The position numbers were made by a program, and so were the translations under genes. Shown here one piece after another: positions 7,903 to 16,254 of a stretch of 43,175 bases of DNA. Position 1 is the stretch's first letter, and each line of letters starts with the position of its first letter. This stretch comes from Bacteroidota bacterium. Lineage in GTDB: Bacteria; Bacteroidota; Bacteroidia; 2-12-FULL-35-15. Below the pieces are notes generated by a model that worked only from the letters and a program-made list of their open reading frames with translations, did no database searches and had not been told where the DNA came from. The DNA is taken from positions 1-43,175 of the forward strand of contig JANYDQ010000324.1 in the NCBI GenBank assembly GCA_025363555.1. Direction: 5' to 3'.

Positions 7903-8886
7903 TTATATCTCCGAAAGTTTGGATTTTAAATGGTTAATTACATTGACTTCCATCAGATCAACACCACGCAAATCGCCCAGAATAACAGAAATCCAATCGC
8001 CAAGATGAATAAAGTAAATTGCTTTTTCTATTCGTGAATTTCCTTTGGAATGTATTTCTGTAATGTTGGAAGTATATTTTCTGATTACCTCTTTATTAAT
8101 ATCTACGCGGGTGAGGTTGCGGGAGTACTCGTCTGCATCGAGAAATAAAATAACGGAAAGGGTATCATTTTTTTTTGTCCAGCCCACCAGTTCATTGTGG
8201 TTCATTTCAGGAATAACATGGTGCCAGCAAAGTATTTTTGCGTTTTCATTTAATTGCTGACGGAAACGAATCGCAATACCCTCGTTATAGGTAGTGGCAT
8301 ATATCACCGGCATTTTGTCAACCAGTTTATTGGCAATAATAGTTGCTTCTGCAATAATGTTTTTTTCTTCCGAATCAATTAATTTTACTGCTGCTACCAG
8401 TTCGGCTTTATATTCGTTAGCAATTAATTTATTAAATCCTAAAATAAAAAACAATTGGGTAAGCGAGTATCCTAAGCAGGATCGGGGTGGCATTCCTCCC
8501 GGAACTATAATGGTATCCAGGTTTTTTTTACCGGCAATCTCTGCTACTTTTCCGCCTGAAGTAACGCATACCACTTTTGCAAGTTTGGCAATAGCCAATT
8601 CCATACAGTTTAATGTTTCCTCTGTGTTTCCCGAATAGGACGAAATGATAACCAATGTGTTTTCATTTACATACGCAGGAATAAAATATCCTTTTGTAAC
8701 ATTAACCGGAACAGTGGCATGGGCAATAACGAGTTCGCTGATAATGCTGCCCCCGATACCTGAACCGCCCAGTCCGCATATCAATACATTAGATATTTTA
8801 TTTGCTGATGGAATTAATTTAGCATCGCTGCCTATTGCTATTGCTTCTGTTAATTGGGTTGAAAAATTGGCTACTAATGTTTTCAT
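7903..8886 (-). CDS. Bifunctional phosphoglucose/phosphomannose isomerase
   Basis: Interconverts fructose-6-phosphate with glucose-6-phosphate and with mannose-6-phosphate. The 327-residue protein has the SIS-domain glycine loop GLGGSGIGG (about 33-41), a second SIS-type Ser/Thr cluster ISSYSGNTEET that binds sugar phosphate, and the PGGMPPRSCLGY segment typical of the PGI/PMI family. The conserved Glu and His needed for ring opening fall in the region around EMNHNELVGW. Its length (about 300-350) separates it from the larger classical PGI. The first codons fit a start at 8886; no operon partner is evident. Confidence 0.88.
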   Translation of the reverse strand: MKTLVANFSTQLTEAIAIGSDAKLIPSANKISNVLICGLGGSGIGGSIISELVIAHATVPVNVTKGYFIPAYVNENTLVIISSYSGNTEETLNCMELAIAKLAKVVCVTSGGKVAEIAGKKNLDTIIVPGGMPPRSCLGYSLTQLFFILGFNKLIANEYKAELVAAVKLIDSEEKNIIAEATIIANKLVDKMPVIYATTYNEGIAIRFRQQLNENAKILCWHHVIPEMNHNELVGWTKKNDTLSVILFLDADEYSRNLTRVDINKEVIRKYTSNITEIHSKGNSRIEKAIYFIHLGDWISVILGDLRGVDLMEVNVINHLKSKLSEI

Positions 8887-8983
8887 TATTAATAAAATTT
8901 AAAATTAGAATGCGAAATTAAGGTTTTATTGGTTCCATTTGTTTGGCTTAATAAATATTTGGTAAAAAAACTACCATCCGCAA

Positions 8984-9733
8984 TTACGAAAGACCTCTTT
9001 GCTTTTTTATATTTTCATACGCGTTCTGCATTTTCTGAAATTTTTCTTTGGCGGCTTTTTGTACTTCTTCGCCAAGGTCAATTACTTTATCAGGATGATA
9101 TTTCACTGCCATTCTTCGATATGCTTTCTTTACTTCTTCGTCTGAAACATGAGGTTCTATCTCCAGTATTTGATAATTGCTGTTAACATCCCGGAAATAC
9201 ATTGCTTTCAAGGAAGTGAAATCGGCAGTATCTACACCTAAATAATTCGCAATGGTTTGTATGGTTTGCAATTCTAATTCGTGCACATGCCCATCGGCTT
9301 TTGAAATGCCAAACAAGTAATGTATAATTTGCAGTCGTTGTGCAACCGGCATATACTGTTTTATCTGGTAACAAACCTGCATTAAAGGAATTTCCTGCTT
9401 CAAAATTTCTTTCAACATGAGCATTTGTTGCTGTGCATGGTCTTCACCAAATTGCTGAACAAGAAATTTCCGTACATACTCTAACTCACTCTTTAAGGTT
9501 TTTCCATCACTCTTCATCACAGCAGCAGACAGTACCAACAAACTGGCTGCAAAATCGCCCACCTGATGAACATTTCCAGGGGAACTGAAAGCACCAGGAT
9601 CATTAATTTGAACTGTAACGCTTGCTGCATCAAATGCGGAACCCAATGCAAACCCTAAAACAGCGCCTAACGGACCCCCTAAAGCCCAGCCTAATCCTCC
9701 TCCGAGCCATTTACCAAATTTTAATTTTGCCAT
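8984..9733 (-). CDS. TerB-like and J-domain protein (DjlA-type co-chaperone)
   Basis: From the ATG at 9733 the protein is 249 residues. An upstream in-frame ATG at 9787 would add 18 residues, but the shorter form begins directly at the conserved glycine-zipper segment. Order of parts: a Gly-rich hydrophobic N-terminus (about 8-37), a TerB-like helical domain (about 55-170), and a C-terminal J-domain with the HPD motif at 213-215. The J-domain stimulates DnaK-type ATPases. The layout matches DjlA, in which a membrane-associated N-terminus precedes TerB and DnaJ domains, but here the single helix is replaced by a glycine zipper. Client or partner not predictable. Confidence 0.82.
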   Translation of the reverse strand: MAKLKFGKWLGGGLGWALGGPLGAVLGFALGSAFDAASVTVQINDPGAFSSPGNVHQVGDFAASLLVLSAAVMKSDGKTLKSELEYVRKFLVQQFGEDHAQQQMLMLKEILKQEIPLMQVCYQIKQYMPVAQRLQIIHYLFGISKADGHVHELELQTIQTIANYLGVDTADFTSLKAMYFRDVNSNYQILEIEPHVSDEEVKKAYRRMAVKYHPDKVIDLGEEVQKAAKEKFQKMQNAYENIKKQRGLS

Positions 9734-9857
9734 AAATAATAAATTTATTTTCCGCGAAATTACATTATTTGAATTACCTAAAAACAAAAAGACAGTAAAA
9801 ATGGTAAAGTATAATTATCTTTAACCCCCGAATTAAAGAATAACAGGCAGATAACAG

Positions 9858-10226
9858 ATGAATAATTTACTTTTTGTTTTTTTAGGAGGCGGATTGGGAA
9901 GCATAGCCCGGTATGGCATTTCAGAAATGGTCAAATCCAATTTTAAAACGGCTTTTCCTGTTGCCACGCTTTGTTCCAATGTTATCAGTTGTCTTATTCT
10001 TGCCTTGACAGTAGGTATTTTTAGTTATAAAACGGGTTCAAATTCTGCACTAAAGTTATTGATTGTAGTAGGTTTTTGTGGCGGGTTTAGCACTTTTTCT
10101 TCTTTTAGTTATGAAACAGTTGAATTAATGCGAACAGGAAATACGCTGATTGCCATCGCTAATATTGTAATAAGTGTTACCGTTTGCATTGGGTTAATTT
10201 ATTTTTTAAGTAAACAATCTTTATAA
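9858..10226 (+). CDS. crcB: Fluoride channel FluC/CrcB
   Basis: Small inner-membrane dual-topology channel that expels fluoride. The 122-residue protein has four hydrophobic helices, the N-terminal glycine cluster GGGLGSIARYG, and the central GFCGGFSTFSSFSYE motif, which carries the Thr/Ser and Phe-box residues lining the pore. Length fits the family. I looked for a fluoride riboswitch in the 70-base leader and found no convincing one. It is first in a plus-strand run; the next gene begins 9 bases after its stop. Confidence 0.93.
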   Translation: MNNLLFVFLGGGLGSIARYGISEMVKSNFKTAFPVATLCSNVISCLILALTVGIFSYKTGSNSALKLLIVVGFCGGFSTFSSFSYETVELMRTGNTLIAIANIVISVTVCIGLIYFLSKQSL

Positions 10227-10235
10227 AATTATTGA

Positions 10236-11222
10236 ATGAAAAAAATTATTCTTCTTGTTGGTTTTGTAAGCATATCATCTATATTAATTTCATGGGGTAT
10301 TTTCGGACACGAACATATAAACAAAGCCGCAGTAATGGCTTTGCCTCAACCTCTGCAAACTTTTTTTTATAATCATATTGATTTTGTAACCCAGGAATCC
10401 ACTGTTCCTGATTTGAGAAAATATACATTGATGGACAAATCAGAAAACCCAAGACACTTTATTGATATGGAAAATTTTGGTTCAGTGGATAGTTTGCCTA
10501 AAACTTTAAAAGAAACAAAAGATAAATACGATGAAAAGTTTTTGTCTCAAAATGGAATATTGCCTTGGTATATGGAAGACCTTATGGACAAGCTCACCAA
10601 ATCATTTAAAGAAAAACGCAAAACAGAAATACTTTTTATTGCTGCTGATTTAGGTCATTATATAGGAGATGCTCACATGCCATTGCATACTTCAGTTAAT
10701 CATGACGGACAGCAAACCAACCAAAGGGGAATTCATGCTTTATGGGAAGCGCAACTCCCGGAGATGTTCGGAAACAATTATAATTTTTACACAGGGGAGG
10801 CAAAATTTATTCCTGATATTCGCAAAGAAATCTGGAGAATTATTTCATCTTCTCATAGTTTAGTAGATACTCTTTTAGCAGCTGATAAAAAAATACGAAA
10901 TAAAATTCCTGAAGATAAAATGTATAGAAAAGATGCTAACGGAACGATTGCAAAAAATAAATTCGGCAGCATTATTTATAGTGATGATTACGTAACCCAA
11001 TTAAATACTGCTTTAAAAGGAATGGTGGAAAAACAAATGCGAGCCTCTGTTTCAGATCTTGCCAACTTTTGGTATACAGCGTGGGTAAATGCAGGAAAAC
11101 CCGACTTAAATACGTTGGATGCTCCCGAAGTAACAAAGCGGAATAGCCAGCCTTTAAAAGAAGACGTAAAACTCTGGAAAAAAGGAAAACTGTTTGGACC
11201 GGATGGCGAAAAGGATTTTTAA
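10236..11222 (+). CDS. Secreted S1/P1-type nuclease (zinc-dependent phospholipase C/nuclease fold)
   Basis: The 328-residue protein has an export signal (1-19), and the predicted mature chain starts at Trp20 in WGIFGHEH. In S1/P1 nucleases and bacterial phospholipase C the N-terminal Trp itself binds zinc. Further zinc ligands are visible as His25, the AADLGHYIGDAHMPLH block (His141, Asp145, His151) and a later HALWE. These enzymes use a three-zinc centre to cut single-stranded nucleic acids or phospholipids. Nuclease is favoured by the GD-x-HMPLH form and by the phosphatase downstream, but lipase activity is not excluded. It is probably co-transcribed with crcB. Confidence 0.8.
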   Translation: MKKIILLVGFVSISSILISWGIFGHEHINKAAVMALPQPLQTFFYNHIDFVTQESTVPDLRKYTLMDKSENPRHFIDMENFGSVDSLPKTLKETKDKYDEKFLSQNGILPWYMEDLMDKLTKSFKEKRKTEILFIAADLGHYIGDAHMPLHTSVNHDGQQTNQRGIHALWEAQLPEMFGNNYNFYTGEAKFIPDIRKEIWRIISSSHSLVDTLLAADKKIRNKIPEDKMYRKDANGTIAKNKFGSIIYSDDYVTQLNTALKGMVEKQMRASVSDLANFWYTAWVNAGKPDLNTLDAPEVTKRNSQPLKEDVKLWKKGKLFGPDGEKDF

Positions 11223-11231
11223 ACTTCTCAG

Positions 11232-11250
11232 AACGAGCTTTGTGCTCGTT
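11232..11250 (+). terminator. Intergenic hairpin between nuclease and phosphatase genes
   Basis: Perfect 7-bp arms AACGAGC and GCTCGTT with a TTTGT loop, 9 bases after the nuclease stop. No U-run follows, so it may be an RNA-stability or partial termination hairpin rather than a full terminator. Confidence 0.45.
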
Positions 11251-11281
11251 TGGAGGTTACATAACAAATAAATAATTTCAG

Positions 11282-12901
11282 ATGAAAAAAATTATCCCAA
11301 TTTTATTTTCCTCATTTATATTTATAACAGTTCAGGCGCAGACAACAAAACCAAAAATAGTAGTAGGAATTGTAATTGACCAGATGCGTTATGATTATAT
11401 TTATCGTTACTGGGATAAATTTGGAAACGATGGTTTTAAGCGTTTGGTTAATGAAGGGTTCTTTTGCAGAAATACTAATTATAATTATGTGCCTACTTAT
11501 ACCGGTCCAGGGCATGCTTCCATTTATACGGGTACAACTCCTGCTGTTCATGGAATCATCTCTAATGATTGGTTCGACAAAGTAACCGGGAAAGACATCT
11601 ATTGTGTTACTGATAATAATGCAAATCCTGTTGGAACTGCTGCTCCGGAAGGAAAACGTTCACCGGTAAATATGCTTACCACCACCATTACCGATGAATT
11701 ACGAATTTCATCCAACATGAAATCAAAAGTAATCGGCATTGCATTAAAAGACCGAAGTGCCATATTGCCTGCCGGACATACTGCAAATGCGGCTTATTGG
11801 TATGATGGAAGTTTTGGAGGGTTTATAACCAGTACCTATTATATGAAAGAACTTCCTGTATGGGTGAATGATTTTAATAAAAAAGAACTAGCAAAAAAAT
11901 ATTTGAGTCAGTCATGGAATACCATTTTACCAATTGAACAATACACCGAAAGTTTGCCTGATGATAATAAATATGAATTTATTGCCAAAGGGGAAACAAA
12001 ACCGGTGTTTCCGCATAACTTACCGGAGCTACGGGTTTTAAATGGCGGGTTAAATATGATTCGTTCCACACCTTTCGGCAATTCTCTTACAAAAGATTTT
12101 GCAATAGAAACCATTCAAAAAGAAAATATGGGGAAATCAACTTCAACTGATTTTCTTGCCATTTCCTTTTCTTCCCCGGATTATATAGGACATACTTACG
12201 GACCTAATTCAGTTGAACAGGAAGATGATTACATTCGTTTGGATAAAGACCTGGCGGAGTTGTTAAAGTTTATTGAAACCCAAGTTGGAAAAAATAATGC
12301 TCTGGTTTTTTTAACTGCCGATCATGCAGCTCCTGAAGTTCCTAATTATTTAACCGATTTAAAAATTCCTTCCGGATATGTGAATGAAAAGAAGATGGCC
12401 GATTCATTAAAAAAACATTTATTAAAAAATTATGGCGACACGCTTGTTCTTTCTTTTTCCAACCAGCAGGTGTTTTTGAATCACAAATCGATTGATTCAA
12501 AAAAATTAATGCTTTCATTAGTGGAAGAAGATGTGGCTGAGTTTTTACAACAATTTGCAGAAGTATCCGAAGTAACTACTTCTGCTGCACTCAACAATTC
12601 ACAATTTACCGAAGGTTCACGCTACCTGATGCAAAAAGGATATAATGCAAAACGTTCAGGCGATGTGCTTATTAATTATTTACCTGCTTACATAGATTAT
12701 ATGCCAACCGGAACTACTCATGGTTCACCGTATAGCTATGATACTCATGTTCCACTTTTATTTTTTGGATGGAATATTAAACAGGGGAGTTCTTCTGAAC
12801 AGGTTTATATAACAGATGTTGCAGCAACTCTTGCTATGATGCTGAATATTCAGTTTCCGAACGGTTGCACCGGAAAACCCATTTCGTTTTTAGTAAAATA
12901 A
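11282..12901 (+). CDS. pafA: PafA-type alkaline phosphatase
   Basis: Secreted phosphate-irrepressible alkaline phosphatase of the alkaline phosphatase superfamily; it releases phosphate from organic monoesters and takes over the role of PhoA or PhoX in many Bacteroidota. The 539-residue protein has a signal peptide (1-19). Its zinc and substrate residues can be followed along the chain: Asp33 in VIDQMR, the nucleophile Thr74 in TGPGH, Asn95 in SNDW, Lys156 and Arg158 in KDRS, Asp300 and His304 in SPDYIGH, Asp347 and His348 in TADH, and His489 in DTHVP. The Lys-x-Arg pair is typical of PafA-type monoesterases. The glycosyltransferase start lies 10 bases downstream. Confidence 0.9.
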   Translation: MKKIIPILFSSFIFITVQAQTTKPKIVVGIVIDQMRYDYIYRYWDKFGNDGFKRLVNEGFFCRNTNYNYVPTYTGPGHASIYTGTTPAVHGIISNDWFDKVTGKDIYCVTDNNANPVGTAAPEGKRSPVNMLTTTITDELRISSNMKSKVIGIALKDRSAILPAGHTANAAYWYDGSFGGFITSTYYMKELPVWVNDFNKKELAKKYLSQSWNTILPIEQYTESLPDDNKYEFIAKGETKPVFPHNLPELRVLNGGLNMIRSTPFGNSLTKDFAIETIQKENMGKSTSTDFLAISFSSPDYIGHTYGPNSVEQEDDYIRLDKDLAELLKFIETQVGKNNALVFLTADHAAPEVPNYLTDLKIPSGYVNEKKMADSLKKHLLKNYGDTLVLSFSNQQVFLNHKSIDSKKLMLSLVEEDVAEFLQQFAEVSEVTTSAALNNSQFTEGSRYLMQKGYNAKRSGDVLINYLPAYIDYMPTGTTHGSPYSYDTHVPLLFFGWNIKQGSSSEQVYITDVAATLAMMLNIQFPNGCTGKPISFLVK

Positions 12902-12911
12902 AAATATACCC

Positions 12912-14039
12912 TTGGAGATTGTTGTAAATACACGTCTTTTGATAAAAGACAGACTGGAAGGCATTGGCTGGTTTACTTTCGAAACCTTGAAACGCATTAC
13001 TAACAATCATCCTGACGACCATTTTATTTTTTTGTTTGACAGAGATTATGATGAAGAATTCCTTTTTTCGGATAACATTACTCCCATCATTCTTTCTCCT
13101 CAGGCTAGACATCCTTTTCTTTTTTACTGGTGGTTCGAATTTACGGTTTCCAATTTTTTAAATAAATACAAACCAGATTTATTTCTTTCGCCTGACGGAT
13201 ACATGTCCTTAAAAGCCAACTGCAAGCAACTGGCAGTAATTCATGATTTAAGTTTTGAGCATTATCCAAATGATGTATCTTACATTGTCAGGAAATATTA
13301 CAAACATTTTTTTCCTAAGTTTGCTCATAAAGCAACTCGAATAGCAACTGTTTCCGAATTTTCTAAAAAGGATATTGTAAAACAATATGAAATAAATCCT
13401 TCATTGATTGATGTAGTTTATAATGGCTGCAACGAGAGTTTTCAGTCTATTGACGAAGAATTACAAACTGCAACTAAACTTCGGTTTTCGGAAGAGTGCG
13501 ATTACTTTTTATTTGTGGGAGCATTGCATCCCCGTAAAAATATTTCAAGGTTATTTGAAGCATTTGATAAATTCAAATCTACTTTATCGAGTAATGTTAA
13601 ACTGGTAATAGTGGGCGAAAAGTATTATTGGACAAGTGATATAAAAATGACTTACATCAGTATGAAATTTAAAGAGGATGTGATTTTTACCGGGAGATTA
13701 TCTTCAGAAAATTTACAAGCTGTTATTGCATCTGCCCTTGCAATGACGTATGTGCCTTATTTCGAAGGTTTCGGTATCCCGATTCTCGAAGCTTTTAATT
13801 GCGATGTTCCGGTTATTACGAGCAACATCACTTCTATGCCCGAAGTAGCCAGAGATGCAGCATTGCTGGTTGACCCCTTTTCTGTAGATTCTATTGCTGA
13901 TGCCATGTTATATCTTTACAAAGACGAGGACATGCGAAATGTACTGATTGCAAAAGGGCGAAAAAGAAAACTGGATTTCAGTTGGGACAAAACTGCCGCA
14001 GCGCTTTGGGAAAGTATGGAAAAAACAATAAAAGGTTAA
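12912..14039 (+). CDS. Glycosyltransferase, GT4 family (GT-B fold)
   Basis: The 375-residue protein transfers a sugar from a nucleotide-sugar donor; acceptor unknown. The N-terminal half ends near residue 190, and the C-terminal donor-binding half starts around FVGALHPRKN (about 200) and has the E-x7-E signature in EGFGIPILEAF, with TSMPEVARDA after it, as in GT4 mannosyl/glucosyl transferases. The start is TTG: it gives the expected first strand (MEIVVNTRLL) and an in-frame stop lies 18 bases upstream, leaving no ATG option. The gene sits 10 bases after pafA and 13 bases before rnhB. No polysaccharide cluster surrounds it. Confidence 0.87.
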   Translation: MEIVVNTRLLIKDRLEGIGWFTFETLKRITNNHPDDHFIFLFDRDYDEEFLFSDNITPIILSPQARHPFLFYWWFEFTVSNFLNKYKPDLFLSPDGYMSLKANCKQLAVIHDLSFEHYPNDVSYIVRKYYKHFFPKFAHKATRIATVSEFSKKDIVKQYEINPSLIDVVYNGCNESFQSIDEELQTATKLRFSEECDYFLFVGALHPRKNISRLFEAFDKFKSTLSSNVKLVIVGEKYYWTSDIKMTYISMKFKEDVIFTGRLSSENLQAVIASALAMTYVPYFEGFGIPILEAFNCDVPVITSNITSMPEVARDAALLVDPFSVDSIADAMLYLYKDEDMRNVLIAKGRKRKLDFSWDKTAAALWESMEKTIKG

Positions 14040-14052
14040 TAGTGATTAGTGA

Positions 14053-14652
14053 ATGCTAAAAAAATATTTTGATAAAATTTTAATTGAAGCCGGATGTGAT
14101 GAAGCCGGCAGGGGTTGCCTGGCTGGCGATGTGTATGCTGCAGCTGTTATTTTGCCTAAAAATTTTAAAAATAAAATGCTGAATGATTCAAAACAATTAA
14201 CCGATAAGCAGCGAAAAGAACTTCGCCCCATTATTGAAGAAAACGCCATTGCCTGGAGCGTTGCCGGTGTGAGCGCACAGGAAATAGATGAAATAAATAT
14301 TCTGAACGCCTCTTTCCTGGCTATGCACAGAGCTATTGAAAAATTAAATACAATTCCTGAAAGTTTATTAATTGATGGAAATCGTTTTAAGAAATATAAA
14401 GACATTCCTCACAACTGTATCATTGAAGGCGATGCAAAATACATGAGCATTGCTGCGGCATCTGTACTTGCCAAAACATACCGTGATGATTATATGGATA
14501 AACTACACCAAGAATTTCCGCATTACGACTGGATAAACAACAAAGCCTACGGAACCCCGAAACATCGCGAAGCGATAAAAAAATATGGAGTTACCATTCA
14601 TCACCGAATGAGCTTTCGGTTATTACCTGAACTATTAGAACTTGAGTTTTAG
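14053..14652 (+). CDS. rnhB: Ribonuclease HII
   Basis: Cuts the RNA strand of RNA-DNA hybrids and removes ribonucleotides misplaced in DNA. The 199-residue protein has the family signature DEAGRG with catalytic Asp16 and Glu17 and the GR-G that senses the RNA-DNA junction, a third acid in LLIDGN, and a fourth in the [10 protein letters not shown] segment. Length is standard. It is the last gene of the plus-strand run and converges on ftsX, with a 42-base gap that holds no clear terminator. Confidence 0.95.
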   Translation: MLKKYFDKILIEAGCDEAGRGCLAGDVYAAAVILPKNFKNKMLNDSKQLTDKQRKELRPIIEENAIAWSVAGVSAQEIDEINILNASFLAMHRAIEKLNTIPESLLIDGNRFKKYKDIPHNCIIEGDAKYMSIAAASVLAKTYRDDYMDKLHQEFPHYDWINNKAYGTPKHREAIKKYGVTIHHRMSFRLLPELLELEF

Positions 14653-14694
14653 AAAGTGTAAATTTGTAAATTCGTAACGATTCGTAGTTCGCAA

Positions 14695-15564
14695 TCAATA
14701 ATACAAATCGTCCGATTTCAGCCTTAGGTATTTTCTCACGGCAAGAGAAGTACTTATCCACGAAATAATTATTCCAAGTAAAATTACAATCCCGAAAAGC
14801 GAAGCCAGCACATTAGGGTCTTCCAGCTCCGCCAGTTCAGGCATTTGCTTTTGCAATACATATAAAAATCCGATTAACATTCCGATGGCTATGATAGCTC
14901 CGTACACCCCATGTTTAATGCCTTTCATCACAAAAGGCCGCCTTATAAATCCCTGGGTGGCACCCACGAGTTGCATCGTTTTTATAATAAACCGTTTGCT
15001 GTAAATGGTAAGTCGAATGGTATTATTAATCAGCGCAAGTGCAATAATCATCAGCAATCCGCTAAAAATTAGAATCACCAAGCTTATTTTTTTCACATTC
15101 TCATTTATCATATTCACCAGCGATTTTTGATACACTACTTCCTTCACCAGTTTACTATCCAGCATTCCTTTTTCTATCCAGTTCAAACTATCTGCGTTGG
15201 CATATTCCGCTTTTAAATGCACATTGATGGACGAAAGCAAAGGATTGTACCCCAAAAAACTGATAAAATCTTCGCCTAAATCTTTTTTCAGGCGCGCTGC
15301 CGCTTCTTCTTTGGTAATATATTCTGTAGATTTTACATATCGCGAAGCATCCAGTGTTTTTGTTAAATGTTCCACATCCACCTCTTTGGCACTCTCATTC
15401 AAAATAACCTGGAAACCGATATTCTCTTTCACATTATCCGACAGTTTGCGGGTGTTGAGTACAATTATGCCCAGCAAACCAAGCATAAACAATACCAGCG
15501 AAAGGCTTACTACCGTTGTAATGGATGAACCTGCTAATTTGCGTTTTGAATATTTATCCGACAC
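14695..15564 (-). CDS. ftsX: Cell division protein FtsX
   Basis: Membrane partner of the ATPase FtsE; FtsEX acts at the septum and activates peptidoglycan hydrolases through the periplasmic loop. The 289-residue protein shows a basic cytoplasmic N-terminus, TM1 (about 14-34), a large extracytoplasmic domain (about 40-160), then three more hydrophobic helices, the standard four-helix FtsX layout. The segment ATQGFIRRPFVMKG between TM2 and TM3 matches the conserved cytoplasmic loop that contacts FtsE. No ftsE is adjacent, as is common in Bacteroidota. Confidence 0.9.
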   Translation of the reverse strand: MSDKYSKRKLAGSSITTVVSLSLVLFMLGLLGIIVLNTRKLSDNVKENIGFQVILNESAKEVDVEHLTKTLDASRYVKSTEYITKEEAAARLKKDLGEDFISFLGYNPLLSSINVHLKAEYANADSLNWIEKGMLDSKLVKEVVYQKSLVNMINENVKKISLVILIFSGLLMIIALALINNTIRLTIYSKRFIIKTMQLVGATQGFIRRPFVMKGIKHGVYGAIIAIGMLIGFLYVLQKQMPELAELEDPNVLASLFGIVILLGIIISWISTSLAVRKYLRLKSDDLYY

Positions 15565-16199
15565 TTTTAAAAAATTTGATGAATAATTGAACTTAAAATG
15601 GATGGCTAAAAATAGGTATTTTATTTATACCCCATTTTCTAAAATACGATTGAAATAAACAATTCAAAGTTAATAACCCTTCCTCTACAAGACGCATAAA
15701 TTTTTTGGAGAATCATTCTTTTTAATCTTGCTTTCGTTTTTTTTGGGTTGGGCGTGTCCCCGATGAAGAATCGGGGACCGGGCTTTTCCCTTCAATCTTT
15801 TTTGTCCCCCCGCCCATTTCAACGCAACAAAAAAGGATTTTCGCTACAATCCCTCACGCTGCGCTTCCGGCAGTTCGCTCTTAGATCCCCGCAATTTAAC
15901 TCCCCACACCCGGAATTTCGAAGCGTATGCACGGGTTTTTGCTCCCCACATCCGTATTTTTACTCCCCACATCCGTGCATGCGCTCCATATTTCTTGCCC
16001 AAAACAACCATTTTTCATCATTATTATTCCCAAAACCAATAATAAGCCCCAAATTAAGGCAAAGCAGTTGAAACTTCAAAAACACTTATACCTGCCCAAA
16101 AACAGTAAATAACACGTTTATTGCATAATTCTTTATTTTGACCCGTTTTGTGCTGCTTTTCAGGCAACCGGTGGCTTGAACTTCACCAAACGGAAAAAG
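15565..16199. other. Gene-free gap between ftsX and leuS with interspersed repeats
   Basis: No credible gene is visible. The gap contains a perfect 9-bp inverted repeat, GTCCCCGAT (15756-15764) and ATCGGGGAC (15770-15778), in a GC-rich block (about 15745-15880) that resembles repeats scattered through Bacteroidota genomes. The 21-bp-phased array at 15899-15982 follows. A long frame at 15748-16071 arises from these repeats and is not a plausible protein. Confidence 0.6.
15899..15982. repeat. Tandem array with 21-bp period (CTCCCCACA repeat)
   Basis: Four abutting 21-bp blocks: 15899-15919, 15920-15940, 15941-15961 and 15962-15982. Blocks 1, 3 and 4 begin with (A/G)CTCCCCACA(C/T)CCG; block 2 is diverged but keeps the length. 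A weaker fifth block may precede at 15878-15898. There are no spacers. Confidence 0.7.
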
Positions 16200-16226
16200 T
16201 TGAGTTTTACAAAATTCGTATCTTCG
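16200..16226 (+). promoter_or_regulatory. Candidate promoter for leuS
   Basis: A TTG at 16200-16202 lies 16 bases before TATCTTCG at 16219-16226, a one-base variant of the Bacteroidota -7 box TAnnTTTG. It ends 28 bases before the leuS ATG. Confidence 0.55.
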
Positions 16227-16254
16227 CACCCCTTATAATAATATTGTATATAAA

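Noticed and set aside
9788-9857. Fluoride riboswitch before crcB
   Set aside because: The short leader shows no recognisable conserved riboswitch segments or pseudoknot partners.
15748-16071. 107-residue frame in the ftsX-leuS gap
   Set aside because: It follows from the GC-rich interspersed repeat and the 21-bp array; composition is not protein-like and no start context supports it.
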